Notes: generated by a model from the sequence alone, not told the origin. A stretch of DNA of 64,000 nucleotides from Meridianimarinicoccus roseus (GCF_003172915.1 NZ_QGKU01000015.1:62001-126000), one strand, 5' to 3'; positions 36,117 through 44,942 are shown, counted from the first letter of the stretch. Numbers and translations: made by a program.

Positions 36117-36971
36117 ATGAGCCGCATCGTCTATGTCAACGGAGAGTTCCTGCCCGAGGAGGAGGCGAAGGTTTCGATCTTCGACCGTGGCTTCCTGATG
36201 GCGGACGGCGTCTACGAGGTGACCTCCGTCCTCGATGGCAAACTGGTGGATTACGACGGACACCTCACGCGGCTGGAACGGTCGCTGGCCGAGCTGGACA
36301 TGCCCGAGCCAGATGGCATGGACGCTCTGCTGGAGATTCACCGCGAACTCGTCAGCCGCAACAACCTGAAGGAAGGCTGCGTCTACCTGCAGATCACCCG
36401 CGGCCCGGCTGACCGGGATTTCCTGTACCCCGAAACGCCCAAGCCGACGCTCGTCCTGTTCACTCTGGCCATGACGCTGCGCCGCTCGCCCAAGGCCGAG
36501 AAGGGCCTGCGCGTCATTTCCATCGATGATTTGCGCTGGGGCCGCCGCGACATCAAGACGGTCCAGCTTCTCTACCCCTCCATGGGCAAGATGATGGCCA
36601 AGCACGCGGGCGCGGACGATGCCTGGATGGTGGAGAACGGCCACGTCACAGAGGGCACGTCCAACAACGCCTATATCGTCACCCAGGACGGCACGATCGT
36701 CACCCGGCAGTTGTCGCACGACATCCTGCACGGCATCACCCGCGCTGCCGTGCTGCGCTTTGCCCGCGAGGCGCAGATCAAGGTCGAGGAGCGGCCCTTC
36801 ACCCTGGACGAGGCGAAGGCGGCGTCCGAGGCGTTCATCACCTCCGCCACCACGTTCGTCACCGGTGTGGTGGAGATCGATGGCGTGCAGCTTGGCGACG
36901 GCACGCCCGGGCCTGTATCGCGCCGTCTGCGCGAGATCTACCTTGAAGAAGCGGCGAAGCAGGCGGTGTGA
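36117..36971 (+). CDS. dat: D-amino acid transaminase (class IV aminotransferase)
   Basis: A 284-residue fold-type IV PLP enzyme. The PLP lysine is Lys 147 in RRDIKTVQLLYPSMGK; FDRGFLMADGVYEVTSV near residue 22 and NGHVTEGTSNNAYIV near 174 are conserved in D-alanine aminotransferases. The enzyme swaps amino groups between D-amino acids and 2-oxo acids, linking D-Ala and D-Glu pools. AGGAGG lies just before the ATG. Branched-chain aminotransferase and aminodeoxychorismate lyase are related alternatives, but the overall pattern fits D-AAT best. It sits 640 bp after dgcA, adding to the D-amino acid theme. Confidence 0.85.
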   Translation: MSRIVYVNGEFLPEEEAKVSIFDRGFLMADGVYEVTSVLDGKLVDYDGHLTRLERSLAELDMPEPDGMDALLEIHRELVSRNNLKEGCVYLQITRGPADRDFLYPETPKPTLVLFTLAMTLRRSPKAEKGLRVISIDDLRWGRRDIKTVQLLYPSMGKMMAKHAGADDAWMVENGHVTEGTSNNAYIVTQDGTIVTRQLSHDILHGITRAAVLRFAREAQIKVEERPFTLDEAKAASEAFITSATTFVTGVVEIDGVQLGDGTPGPVSRRLREIYLEEAAKQAV

Positions 36972-36975
36972 CGAC

Positions 36976-37752
36976 ATGACGGTACATTTCATCGGTGCCG
37001 GGCCAGGTGACCCGGAGCTTCTGACGCTCAAGGCGCTGCGCTTGATCCGCGCCTGCAAGGTCTGCCTTTATGCCGGATCGCTGGTCCCGGCCGAGGTCGT
37101 GGCCGAGGCGCCAGCGGGCGCGCGCGTCCTCGACACGGCGCCGATGACGCTGGACGACACCCATGCCGAGATCGTCGCCGCCCATGCCGCGGGCCTTGAT
37201 GTGGCGCGGGTGCATTCCGGTGATCCGTCGCTCTACGGGGCCATCGCCGAGCAGATCCGCCGCCTGCGGGCCGACGGCATCCCGTATGATATCGTGCCCG
37301 GCGTGCCTGCCTATGCCGCCGCCGCCGCCGCGCTGGGGCAGGAGTTGACGGTGCCCGAGGTCGCGCAGTCGATCGTACTGACGCGGGTGTCCATGAAGTC
37401 GACCTCCATGCCCGAGCATGAGACGCTGGAGAATTTCGCCCGCAGCCGCACCACGCTGGCGATCCATCTCGGGGTGCGCAACCTGCGCGAGATCGAGCGT
37501 GTGCTCGTGCCGCACTACGGCGCTGACTGCCCTGTGGTGGTGGCCTATCGCGTCGGCTGGCCGGACCAGATGTTCCTGCGCGGCACGCTTGCCGACATCC
37601 GCGAGAAGGTGCGCGCGGCCAAGATCACCCGCACCGCGCTGATCCTTGTCGGCCCGGTTCTGGGCGAGGTGCGCGATTTCCGTGACAGCGCGCTTTACGA
37701 TCCGGCCAGCCCGCACGTACTGCGCCCGAAGGTGCGCGGCGCCGCCGTATAG
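36976..37752 (+). CDS. cobM: Precorrin-4 C11-methyltransferase
   Basis: A 258-residue SAM-dependent methyltransferase of the cobalamin pathway. It starts with VHFIGAGPGDPELLTLKALR and contains YAGSLVP near residue 34, VARVHSGDPSLYGAI near 75 and the specific block VLTRVSMKSTSMPEHETL near 135, which marks CobM/CbiF. It methylates C-11 of precorrin-4 in aerobic B12 synthesis. The rest of the cob operon is absent here. The start is 4 bp after the transaminase stop, so the two are cotranscribed. Its last 58 bases overlap the convergent DUF502 remnant. Confidence 0.92.
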   Translation: MTVHFIGAGPGDPELLTLKALRLIRACKVCLYAGSLVPAEVVAEAPAGARVLDTAPMTLDDTHAEIVAAHAAGLDVARVHSGDPSLYGAIAEQIRRLRADGIPYDIVPGVPAYAAAAAALGQELTVPEVAQSIVLTRVSMKSTSMPEHETLENFARSRTTLAIHLGVRNLREIERVLVPHYGADCPVVVAYRVGWPDQMFLRGTLADIREKVRAAKITRTALILVGPVLGEVRDFRDSALYDPASPHVLRPKVRGAAV

Positions 37753-38401
37753 GCGCTGGGCCCAGGGCCGGTTCGGGAGCCAGTCTGGACGTCGGTCCGT
37801 GGGCCTGTGGGTGTGTCCGCAGGCGCGGCGATGGCGCGCTCGTTCAGCGCAGCCGCCGCGCCGAGCCCGAGCGTGCGCATCAGCTTGCTGACCGGGTGCA
37901 CCGGCAGATCGAGCGCGGTGACGCGCCCCTGCGGCACCGCCACGGACTGCCCGGACCATGCCGAGGGCGCACCGGGCAGGAACACGATCACCCGCGCCGC
38001 CGTGCGCTCCACCTGTAAGCCGATCGCCTTGTGATCGTCGAACGCGACGAGCACGGTCCGCAGCAGTGACGCGCGGTCGTCCACCCCGGCCAAGCCGCTG
38101 GCCATGCTCTTGGCGATGGTTAAGCCTGAAAAAACTCCACCAGCAGCGCCTCCACCCGCTGCACGTGGCGCGCGAAGAAAGCGCGCCGCGCGGCCAGCCC
38201 TGCCGCATAGCACACCGCGAGGATCAACAGCACCGCCAGCGCGTCGGCCAGCAGCACCCCGGCAAGCCCGTCCTCCGGCGCGACGCGCGCGATGGCGTGC
38301 GCGACGCCGCTGGAGGTCTCGAACGCCTTGGCGAGAATGTAGATCACGAAGACGACCGGGATCAGGAAGATGGCGCCGCCGATCAGCGTGGTCCGGATCA
38401 T
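37695..38401 (-). pseudogene. DUF502 membrane protein gene with a frameshift
   Basis: Two overlapping frames together make one DUF502 protein. The first (from 38401) codes MIRTTLIGGAIFLIPVVFVI, two membrane helices, and stops after VEALLVEFFQA. The second continues without an ATG as SGLTIAKSMASGLAG, then FLPGAPSAWSG, which is the conserved C-terminal half. The break lies in a run of six A on the plus strand (38129-38134); a seventh would restore VEALLVEFFSGLTIAKS. It is therefore a recent one-base deletion, a sequencing error, or less likely a -1 recoding site. The family is of unknown function. The C-terminus overlaps cobM by 58 bases. Confidence 0.8.
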
Positions 38402-38414
38402 CGCGCGCCTCGGC

Positions 38415-39587
38415 CTATTGCAGGTCGGCGAAGGCGGCGCGCAGCCGGGTGACGGCCTCTTCCACGCGGGCGCGGGGCATGGCGATGTTGAAGCGCAGGA
38501 AATCCGCGCCGCCCTGTCCGAAACTGGGCCCGTGGTTGGCCGCGATGCGGGCGTCGCGTTCGACCCGGCGTGTGAACTCGGCCCTGTCCATGCCGGTGCC
38601 GGAGAAATCGACCCACGACAAATATGTCGCCTCCAGCGGCATGGAGCGCAGGCCGGGGATCGCGGCGATGCCCGCGTCGAACACCGCGCGGTTGCCGTCG
38701 AGATAGCGCATCAGCGCATCCAGCCATTCGGCGCCTTCGGGGCTGTAGGCGGCCGTCACCATGTGCAGACCGAACGCATTGGGCGAACTGCCCATCGCCG
38801 CCATGCGCGCGGCGAACTGAGCGCGCAGATCCGGGTCGTGGATGATGACGTTGCCGACATGCGCGCCGGCGGTGTTGAAGGTCTTGGAGGCGGCGGTTAG
38901 CATCACCAGTCGGTCAGCGATGTCGGGCGCGGCCAACGGCATCGGCACGTGGCGCGCTCCCGGATAGACGAGGTCGTGGTGGATTTCGTCCGAGACGAGA
39001 AGCAGGTCGTGGCGCTGCGCGAAATCGGCCACGCCGCGCAACTCCTCGGTGGTCCAGACGCGCCCGCCCGGATTGTGCGGCGAGCACAGGATCACCATCT
39101 TCTCGCGCCCGGTCATCTGCGCGTCATGTGCCGCGAAGTCCATCTGGTAGCGGCCGTCGCGTTCGGTCAGCGGACATTCGACCACGTCGCGCCCGGCGGC
39201 GCGGATCACCCGTGCGAAGGCGTGGTAGACCGGCGTGAAAAGCACCACCCCGTCTCCCGGCGCGGTCCAGGTGTCCACACACATGGCAACGCCGTTGACC
39301 AGCCCGTGCGTGGTGAAGATCGCGTCCGGGTCAACCTGCCAGCCGTGGCGCGTGTCCATCCAGCCGCAGATCGCCGCGCGGTATGCGCTGTCATCGGCGA
39401 AATAGCCGAATACACCGTGATCGGCCATGCGCCGGACCGCGTCACGGATCGGGTCCGCGGCGGCGAAATCCATGTCGGCGACCCACATCGCGAGCCCGTC
39501 GTCGGGCGATACGCCATAGAGCGGCTGCATCGCGTCCCACTTGGAGCAATGGGTGCCGCGCCGGTCGATCAGGGTGTCGAAGGTCAT
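38415..39587 (-). CDS. patB: PatB/MalY-type cystathionine beta-lyase (C-S lyase)
   Basis: A 390-residue PLP enzyme of fold type I. It opens with FDTLIDRRGTHCSKWD and contains WVADMDFAAADPI near residue 35, LCSPHNPGGRVWT near 167, SDEIHHDLVYPG near 199 and the PLP lysine in TAASKTFNTAG (Lys 235). This pattern is typical of MalY/PatB, which cleaves cystathionine and other C-S bonds, releasing pyruvate and ammonia. Some members also influence regulators, but this cannot be inferred. It lies 13 bp upstream of the DUF502 gene start on the same strand and is divergent from def. Confidence 0.9.
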   Translation of the reverse strand: MTFDTLIDRRGTHCSKWDAMQPLYGVSPDDGLAMWVADMDFAAADPIRDAVRRMADHGVFGYFADDSAYRAAICGWMDTRHGWQVDPDAIFTTHGLVNGVAMCVDTWTAPGDGVVLFTPVYHAFARVIRAAGRDVVECPLTERDGRYQMDFAAHDAQMTGREKMVILCSPHNPGGRVWTTEELRGVADFAQRHDLLLVSDEIHHDLVYPGARHVPMPLAAPDIADRLVMLTAASKTFNTAGAHVGNVIIHDPDLRAQFAARMAAMGSSPNAFGLHMVTAAYSPEGAEWLDALMRYLDGNRAVFDAGIAAIPGLRSMPLEATYLSWVDFSGTGMDRAEFTRRVERDARIAANHGPSFGQGGADFLRFNIAMPRARVEEAVTRLRAAFADLQ

Positions 39588-39683
39588 TGTATTCTCCGTA
39601 AGCTGCGGGCGAAGCGTAGGCCTCCTGTCGGCGGGTGCAAGGCGTGATTGCACGCGCGGGCGGCTTGGCCTACATGCACGGCC

Positions 39684-40205
39684 ATGAGCGTGAAACCGAT
39701 CCTGATCCATCCCGATCCCCGCCTGAAGAAGGTCGCCGACGCGGTCCCGGACCTGAGCGACGCGCTGCGTACGCTGGCCGACGACATGCTGGAAACGATG
39801 TATGACGCGCCGGGAATTGGGCTTGCGGCGCCGCAGATCGGCGTGGGCAGCCGCCTGATCGTGATGGATTGCGAAAAGGAAGAAGGCGCGGAGCCAAAGC
39901 CGATGGTGATGTTCAACCCGCGGGTTCTGGCGGCGTCCGACGAGATGAACACATACGAGGAAGGCTGCCTGTCGATCCCCGACCAGTTTGCCGAGGTGAC
40001 ACGCCCGGCCGAGGTGACGGTGGCGTGGATCGACCGCGACGGGGTCGAACGGCAGCAGGATTTCGGCGGGCTTTGGGCGACCTGCGTGCAGCACGAGATC
40101 GACCACCTCGACGGCAAGCTTTTCATCGATTACCTCAGCCCGCTAAAGCGCCAGCTGATCACCCGCAAGATGGTCAAGCTCAAGCGTGACAAGGCGCGGG
40201 GCTGA
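39684..40205 (+). CDS. def: Peptide deformylase
   Basis: A 173-residue metalloenzyme that removes the formyl group from nascent proteins. All three motifs are intact: GIGLAAPQIG near residues 44-53, EEGCLSIP with metal-binding Cys 95, and QHEIDHLDG near 137 with the two metal His and the catalytic Glu. The start at 39684 (MSVKPIL) is preferred over an ATG 36 bases earlier. It begins the def-def2-fmt cluster. Confidence 0.95.
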   Translation: MSVKPILIHPDPRLKKVADAVPDLSDALRTLADDMLETMYDAPGIGLAAPQIGVGSRLIVMDCEKEEGAEPKPMVMFNPRVLAASDEMNTYEEGCLSIPDQFAEVTRPAEVTVAWIDRDGVERQQDFGGLWATCVQHEIDHLDGKLFIDYLSPLKRQLITRKMVKLKRDKARG

Positions 40206-40423
40206 CCGGTGCACCATGGCTGTCGCTCTTGCCGCCGTCCGGACGCCGCCACGCACAAAGGCCGGCCTCGACGGACATCGCGCGCGCGCGGCCCTGAGAC
40301 CGGCGTAACCCGGATGCCGTGCGGTGGCCTTCGATGTTGGCACGCGGGTGTGCGTAATCCGCTAGCATCCGGGCCGAAGGCGCAGGCCAAGCCGACCTAT
40401 CCGGACCGAACGGGCAGGCGGGC

Positions 40424-40945
40424 ATGACCGTCCGGGCGATCCTGCTCTGGCCGGATAAGCGGCTGCGCACCCCTTGCGCCGAGGTGGAGGCGGTGGATGA
40501 TGTGGTGCGCGCGGCCTGGGACGACATGATCGACACGATGGACGCGATGCCGGGCGTGGGGCTTGCGGCCTGCCAGATCGGCGTGATGCGGCGACTGGCC
40601 GTGGTGGATGCGTCCGAGGCGCGCGGGCAGGCGGTGCGGATGGCCAACCCGCATGTGCTGCATGCGAGCGTGGAGCCGCGTGCCCATGACGAGGCCAGCC
40701 CGTGCCTGCCGGGTGTGTCGGCGCAGGTGATGCGCCCTCGCGCCGTCACCGTGCGTTTCCTCAATGCGGACGGGCTGGTGGAGGACAGGGATTTCGTCGG
40801 ACTTTGGGCGGTGTCGGTGCAGCACCAGATCGACCACCTGGCGGGGCGGATGTATTTCGACCGGCTGAGCCGGACGCGGCGGGCGATGCTGCTGCGCAAG
40901 GCGGAAAAGGCGGCGAAGACCGGGAAAGCCGGGCGCAGCGGCTGA
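40424..40945 (+). CDS. Peptide deformylase-like protein lacking the catalytic Glu
   Basis: A 173-residue paralogue of the upstream def. Motif 1 is kept as [10 protein letters not shown] (Pro to Cys). Motif 2 reads DEASPCLPG rather than EEGCLSIP: a Cys remains at position 94, but the EGCLS frame is lost. Motif 3 is QHQIDHLAG, so the catalytic Glu of HEIDH is replaced by Gln 135. The metal His 134 and 138 remain. The enzyme is therefore probably inactive as a normal deformylase or has changed activity. It keeps an intact frame and the def-fmt context, so it is likely expressed. Its function is unknown. Confidence 0.82.
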   Translation: MTVRAILLWPDKRLRTPCAEVEAVDDVVRAAWDDMIDTMDAMPGVGLAACQIGVMRRLAVVDASEARGQAVRMANPHVLHASVEPRAHDEASPCLPGVSAQVMRPRAVTVRFLNADGLVEDRDFVGLWAVSVQHQIDHLAGRMYFDRLSRTRRAMLLRKAEKAAKTGKAGRSG

Positions 40946-40956
40946 TGCGGGCGGGA

Positions 40957-41028
40957 CCGCAGGCATAGCCTGCCGGGCCCAACGGGATGAGACATCCGGC
41001 AGGATGTCGAAGACGGGCGGGAGGTCCC
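40957..41028 (+). repeat. Dispersed 72-bp repeat, copy C, just upstream of fmt
   Basis: The order CCGCAGGCATAGCCTGC, GGGCCCAACGGGATGAGAC, ATCCGGCAGGAT, CGAAGACGGGCGGGAG is the same as copies A and B in the dgcA/dat gap 5 kb away. It starts 11 bp after the deformylase-like stop and ends about 23 bp before the fmt ATG, so it forms most of the fmt leader. Confidence 0.85.
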
Positions 41029-41051
41029 CCGCCCAGCGAAAGGAAGCGATC

Positions 41052-41951
41052 ATGCGGCTGATTTTCATGGGCACGCCGGACTTCTCTGTGCCGGTTCTGG
41101 ACGCGCTGATGCAGGCCGGGCACGAAATCGCTGCGGTCTATTGCCAACCACCGCGGCCCGCCGGTCGGGGCAAGCGCGACCGTCCCAGCCCGGTGCAGGC
41201 GCGGGCCGAGGCGCTGGGCCTGCCGGTGCGCCACCCGCGCAGCTTGCGCGGCGCGGATGATCAGGCGGCCTTCGCCGCAATCGGGGCCGAGGCGGCGGTG
41301 GTCGTGGCCTACGGACTGATCCTGCCGCAGCCGATCCTCGACGCGCCCGCGCGGGGTTGCCTGAACATCCACGCCTCGCTGCTGCCACGCTGGCGCGGGG
41401 CGGCCCCGATCCAGCGCGCCATCATGGCGGGCGACGCGGAAACCGGCGTGTGCATCATGCAGATGGAAGCCGGGCTCGATACCGGGCCGGTGCTGCTGCG
41501 CGAAGCGGTGGCGATCGGTCCAACCGACACCGCCGCCGACCTGCACGACGCACTGTCAAGACTGGGCGCGCGGCTGGTGGTGACGGCGCTGGCGCAGATC
41601 GACACGCTTGCCCCGCAGCCCCAGCTTGATACGGGCGTGACCTATGCCGCCAAGATCGACAAGGCCGAGGCGCGGATCGACTGGACCCGCGCCGCCGCCG
41701 AGATCGACCGGCAGGTGCGTGGCCTTGCGCCGTTTCCCGGCGCCTGGTGCCTTGCGGGGGGCAGGCGGCTCAAGCTGCTGCGCACGCGCTGTGTGTCTGG
41801 CTCCGGCCCGCCGGGCACCGTTCTGAACGGATTTACCGTGGCCTGTGGGAGTGGGGCAATCGAGGTTCTGGAGGCGCAGCGCGAGGGCAAGCGCCCGATG
41901 CCCGCCGCCGAGGTGCTGCGCGGCGCCCCGCTGCCCGCCCGGCTGGACTGA
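41052..41951 (+). CDS. fmt: Methionyl-tRNA formyltransferase
   Basis: A 299-residue enzyme that formylates initiator Met-tRNA using 10-formyl-THF. Family signatures are [19 protein letters not shown] at the start, the active-site segment [20 protein letters not shown] near residues 106-125 and [13 protein letters not shown] near 136. The start at 41052 has AAGGAAG upstream; the frame itself is open from 41004 within the repeat. The context with def is the usual one for formyl-methionine metabolism. Confidence 0.96.
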   Translation: MRLIFMGTPDFSVPVLDALMQAGHEIAAVYCQPPRPAGRGKRDRPSPVQARAEALGLPVRHPRSLRGADDQAAFAAIGAEAAVVVAYGLILPQPILDAPARGCLNIHASLLPRWRGAAPIQRAIMAGDAETGVCIMQMEAGLDTGPVLLREAVAIGPTDTAADLHDALSRLGARLVVTALAQIDTLAPQPQLDTGVTYAAKIDKAEARIDWTRAAAEIDRQVRGLAPFPGAWCLAGGRRLKLLRTRCVSGSGPPGTVLNGFTVACGSGAIEVLEAQREGKRPMPAAEVLRGAPLPARLD

Positions 41952-42060
41952 CCGCGCCGCCCATTCACGAAGGGTTGAGCGTGCGGGGCTATGCGGCGTC
42001 GGCGTTTGCGGGCACTGATGGCGGAAAGACCGCAAGAAACGCCCCGAGCAGGAGTGCCCC

Positions 42061-42657
42061 ATGACCGACCCGATCACCCGCCGCCGCCTGATGGCGGGGG
42101 CTGCCGCCCTTGGCCTGACCGCCCGCGCGGCAACCGCCCAGACCGCCCCGGCGGACGCAGGCGCCACCGCCACCGCCGACGCCCCCGCCCGCGCTGCACG
42201 CAACCTTGCCGGGTTCCGCAGCCATGACTGGCGCGAGCATTTCGACAACCGCGCCACCGACCTGCTGCTGGCCGATACGCGCACCCGGACGCTGCATTTC
42301 TGGCACCGGGACGGCCGACCGGTGCAGGTGTTTCCGACAAGCGTGCCGATCTCGCCCGAATTGACACGGCTCGGCTATACCGAAATCACGCAGAAGGTCG
42401 AAGGGCCGAGTTGGCGCCCCACCCCGTCCATGCGCGAGCGCAACCCGGAATGGCCCGCCGTGGTCGGCCCCGGCCCCGACAATCCGCTTGGCAGCCATGC
42501 GCTGTACCTGTCGTGGCAATATTACCGCATCCACGGCACCCATGACGTGCGCAAGATCGGGCGTCCTTCGTCGGATGGGTGCATCGGGCTGTTCAACGAA
42601 CAGATCGCGCTGCTGTACGATCAGGTCGAAGTGGGCGCGCAGGTCCGCCTTATCTGA
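42061..42657 (+). CDS. L,D-transpeptidase (YkuD family)
   Basis: A 198-residue exported protein. The N-terminus TRRRLMAGAAALGLTARAAT resembles a twin-arginine signal, followed by an Ala/Thr-rich linker. The YkuD active site is present: His in YRIHGTHDVRKIG and catalytic Cys in PSSDGCIGLFNEQ, matching the HG..SDGC(I)(G/R) pattern. Such enzymes form 3-3 peptidoglycan crosslinks or attach proteins to the wall in the periplasm. The usual C-terminal Arg after SHGC is replaced by Gly (CIGL), a common variant. AGGAG precedes the ATG. Confidence 0.9.
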   Translation: MTDPITRRRLMAGAAALGLTARAATAQTAPADAGATATADAPARAARNLAGFRSHDWREHFDNRATDLLLADTRTRTLHFWHRDGRPVQVFPTSVPISPELTRLGYTEITQKVEGPSWRPTPSMRERNPEWPAVVGPGPDNPLGSHALYLSWQYYRIHGTHDVRKIGRPSSDGCIGLFNEQIALLYDQVEVGAQVRLI

Positions 42658-42753
42658 TCAATAGGATCGCGGCTGATCCGGCGGGCGGGCCTGCGGCCCG
42701 ACACGACCCCGGCAGCGCGCCCGCGCGCTGCGCCGCTTGTTGCTGGCGGGGGT

Positions 42754-43380
42754 CTACTTGTGCCGGGGCGGACGCGGCTTGTAGGCCTGAAGCCGCCAGC
42801 CCAGCCGGATCGACCCTGCGCGAAGCGCGAAGGTCACGGCCATGCAGGCCGCCAGCGGCAACCATGGCATATCGGTCAGGGTGAAGGCCAGTTGCGCCGC
42901 GATCGCCCCGGCGAAGGCGGCGGTGACATACAGTTCTCCCGCCTTCAGCACCAGTGGCACCTCGTTGCACACCACGTCGCGCATCAGCCCGCCGAAGCAT
43001 CCCGTGATGACACCCATGAGCGTCACGATCACCGGGCCGTGCCCCGTTCCGATCGTCGCGGCGACCCCGGCGGCCACCGCCACCGACAGCGCTACCGCGT
43101 CGAGCCAGAGCAGAACGCGATACCGGCTTTCCAGGAAATGCGCGGTGAAGAAAACCAGGACCGCCGCGGCCGAGGCCAGCAGCACGAAATGCGGCGCCTG
43201 CACCCAGAACACCGGCGCCCGATCCAGCAGGAGATCGCGCACGGTGCCGCCGCCCACCGCCGTCAGGCAGGCCACGAACAGGAAGCCCACGAGGTCGAGC
43301 AGCGCGCGGCTTGCCACAAGCGCGCCGGTCAGCGCGAAGACGAAGACGGCGGCTAGATCGAGAAGCGCGGGTGGGCTCAT
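42754..43380 (-). CDS. TRIC-channel/UPF0126 family membrane protein (YadS/YicG-like)
   Basis: A 208-residue protein with about seven hydrophobic helices and internal duplication: the [12 protein letters not shown] motif in the first half is matched by [13 protein letters not shown] in the second. These duplicated GG..RD motifs define UPF0126, related to trimeric intracellular cation channels. It probably moves cations (or glycine, in some members) across the inner membrane. Its start overlaps the rnhA stop by 4 bases (ATGA), so it is the last gene of a GST-rnhA-TRIC run. Confidence 0.87.
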   Translation of the reverse strand: MSPPALLDLAAVFVFALTGALVASRALLDLVGFLFVACLTAVGGGTVRDLLLDRAPVFWVQAPHFVLLASAAAVLVFFTAHFLESRYRVLLWLDAVALSVAVAAGVAATIGTGHGPVIVTLMGVITGCFGGLMRDVVCNEVPLVLKAGELYVTAAFAGAIAAQLAFTLTDMPWLPLAACMAVTFALRAGSIRLGWRLQAYKPRPPRHK

Positions 43381-43844
43381 GCGCCACCCCGGCCCGGTTT
43401 GAACGGTGCCATGCCTGCGCGCGCCAGTTCGTCCGCGCGTTCGTTCTCCGGGTGGCCCGCGTGGCCCTTGACCCATTCCCAGGTCACGTCATGGCGCGCG
43501 GCGGCGGCGTCCAGCCTGCGCCAAAGGTCCTCGTTCTTGACGGGTTTCTTCTGCGAGGTCTTCCAGCCGTTGCGCTTCCAGCCGTGGATCCACTGGGTCA
43601 CGCCGCCCTTCACATAGGCGCTGTCGGTGACCACCGTCACCGCCGAGGGCCGGACGAGGGTCTCCAGCGCGTGGATCGCGGCCAGCAGTTCCATCCGGTT
43701 GTTGGTGGTGTCGGCCTCGCCGCCGCTCAATTCCCGCTCGCGCAGCACCGCTTCTCCGTCGCGCGCGATCAGCAGCGCGCCCCAGCCGCCGGGTCCCGGA
43801 TTGCCGCTGCACGCGCCGTCGGTATAGGCGTAGAGCCGGGTCAT
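43377..43844 (-). CDS. rnhA: Ribonuclease HI
   Basis: A 155-residue endonuclease that cuts RNA in RNA-DNA hybrids. The catalytic carboxylates lie in [16 protein letters not shown] (Asp 8), [10 protein letters not shown] (Glu near 51), [10 protein letters not shown] (Asp near 73) and [15 protein letters not shown] (Asp near 137). It overlaps the neighbouring genes by 4 bases at both ends, so the three genes are likely translationally coupled. Confidence 0.96.
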   Translation of the reverse strand: MTRLYAYTDGACSGNPGPGGWGALLIARDGEAVLRERELSGGEADTTNNRMELLAAIHALETLVRPSAVTVVTDSAYVKGGVTQWIHGWKRNGWKTSQKKPVKNEDLWRRLDAAAARHDVTWEWVKGHAGHPENERADELARAGMAPFKPGRGGA

Positions 43845-44464
43845 GCGGGCACCTGAAGCGGCACGTAACCGGGCAGGGCGGCGATGCGTGCGCACCAGGC
43901 GGCGATGGCGGGAAAGCGGTCCATGTCGTAGCCGCCGCGCGATCCTGAAGAGTGTGTGTATCCGTAGACCGCGATATCGGCGAGGCTGGGCGCGTCCCCC
44001 ACGAGCCAGTTGCGCCCTGCGAGGTGGGCATCGAGCAGCGCCAGCAGAGTGTGCCCGTCCTCCAGAAGCGCTGCGAGCCGTTCGGGCGTCGCCTGCGCCG
44101 CGCGCTCGGGGTAGCAGCGCAGCGAGGCGCGCACGGCGATCACGCCTTCCAGCCGGTTCTGTTCGAAGAACATCCATCCCAGCATCTGCGCCTGCGCCAG
44201 CGGGTCCGCCGGGATGAAGGCTGAACCTTGCGCGAGATACCACAGGATCGCGCCGGATTCGGACAGGATCGTACCGTCTGCGAGGTGCAGCGCGGGCACC
44301 TTGCCCAGCGGCAGCGCGCCTGCTGCGCGGGCTTGCGCCAGCGCCGAACTGGCGTTTTCGCAATCCACCTGCCGGTAAGAGCGGTGCAGGAGCCCCAGCA
44401 GCAGTTGCACCTTGTAGCTGTTGCCGGAGGACGGCATCGCGTAGAGCGTCAGATCTTGGGTCAT
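43841..44464 (-). CDS. Glutathione S-transferase family protein
   Basis: A 207-residue protein with a thioredoxin-like N-terminal domain ([19 protein letters not shown], the glutathione-site Ser/Asn region; [20 protein letters not shown] near residue 53, with the conserved cis-Pro and ESGAI) and an all-helical C-terminal domain containing [12 protein letters not shown]-type [20 protein letters not shown]. The likely role is conjugation or peroxide detoxification; the substrate is unknown. It overlaps rnhA by 4 bases and lies 1 base from the DUF3429 gene. Confidence 0.9.
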   Translation of the reverse strand: MTQDLTLYAMPSSGNSYKVQLLLGLLHRSYRQVDCENASSALAQARAAGALPLGKVPALHLADGTILSESGAILWYLAQGSAFIPADPLAQAQMLGWMFFEQNRLEGVIAVRASLRCYPERAAQATPERLAALLEDGHTLLALLDAHLAGRNWLVGDAPSLADIAVYGYTHSSGSRGGYDMDRFPAIAAWCARIAALPGYVPLQVPA

Positions 44465-44465
44465 G

Positions 44466-44942
44466 TCAGAACAGCAGTCCCAGTGTGAGGCAGCCCACCA
44501 CGAGCACGGTCAGCAGGCTGCGCAGGTTCATCCACCAGGGCGGCGCGAGGCCGACGCGGGCGAAGCCGTAATCGAGGCCGAGCAGCCCGAGGAAGCCCGC
44601 GATCAGCGCCCAGGTCGCCCGGTCCTCGCCGCCGCCGACAAGAAAAAATGTCCAAAGTGCGGGGATCACACTGACCGTGAATCCGATGGCGGCCGTGCGC
44701 CCTTCGGTCCGGGCGGCGAAGCCCCACAGCACCCCGGACATGAAAGACAGGATCACCGCGCCGTAGAAGATGAGCACGTATTGCCCGGCGAAGCGCGGTC
44801 CTAGGGTGCGCACCGCCCAGCCGTGCAGGGCCGGGTTCATGTCGGTCAGCGCCCCCCAGACGAAGGGCAGCACCCCGGCGAGCCCCAACGCGAGAGCAGC
44901 GGTCGGGATACGCGGCTCGCCTCCCGGCGGGCGGTTGGTCAT
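44466..44942 (-). CDS. DUF3429 membrane protein
   Basis: A 158-residue protein with about five hydrophobic helices. The stretch AALALGLAGVLPFVWGAL at the start and VILSFMSGVLWGFAA near residue 64 are the recognisable DUF3429 features. The function is unknown. The start at 44942 overlaps the LysE-family gene stop by 4 bases, so it is translated with it, and the stop lies 1 base from the GST start. Confidence 0.8.
   Translation of the reverse strand: MTNRPPGGEPRIPTAALALGLAGVLPFVWGALTDMNPALHGWAVRTLGPRFAGQYVLIFYGAVILSFMSGVLWGFAARTEGRTAAIGFTVSVIPALWTFFLVGGGEDRATWALIAGFLGLLGLDYGFARVGLAPPWWMNLRSLLTVLVVGCLTLGLLF

Noticed and set aside
38120-38213. Programmed -1 frameshifting as the explanation for DUF502
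   Set aside because: The slippery run is G-UUU-UUU-C, but no downstream stimulatory structure was evident and DUF502 genes are normally uninterrupted; a one-base deletion or error is simpler.
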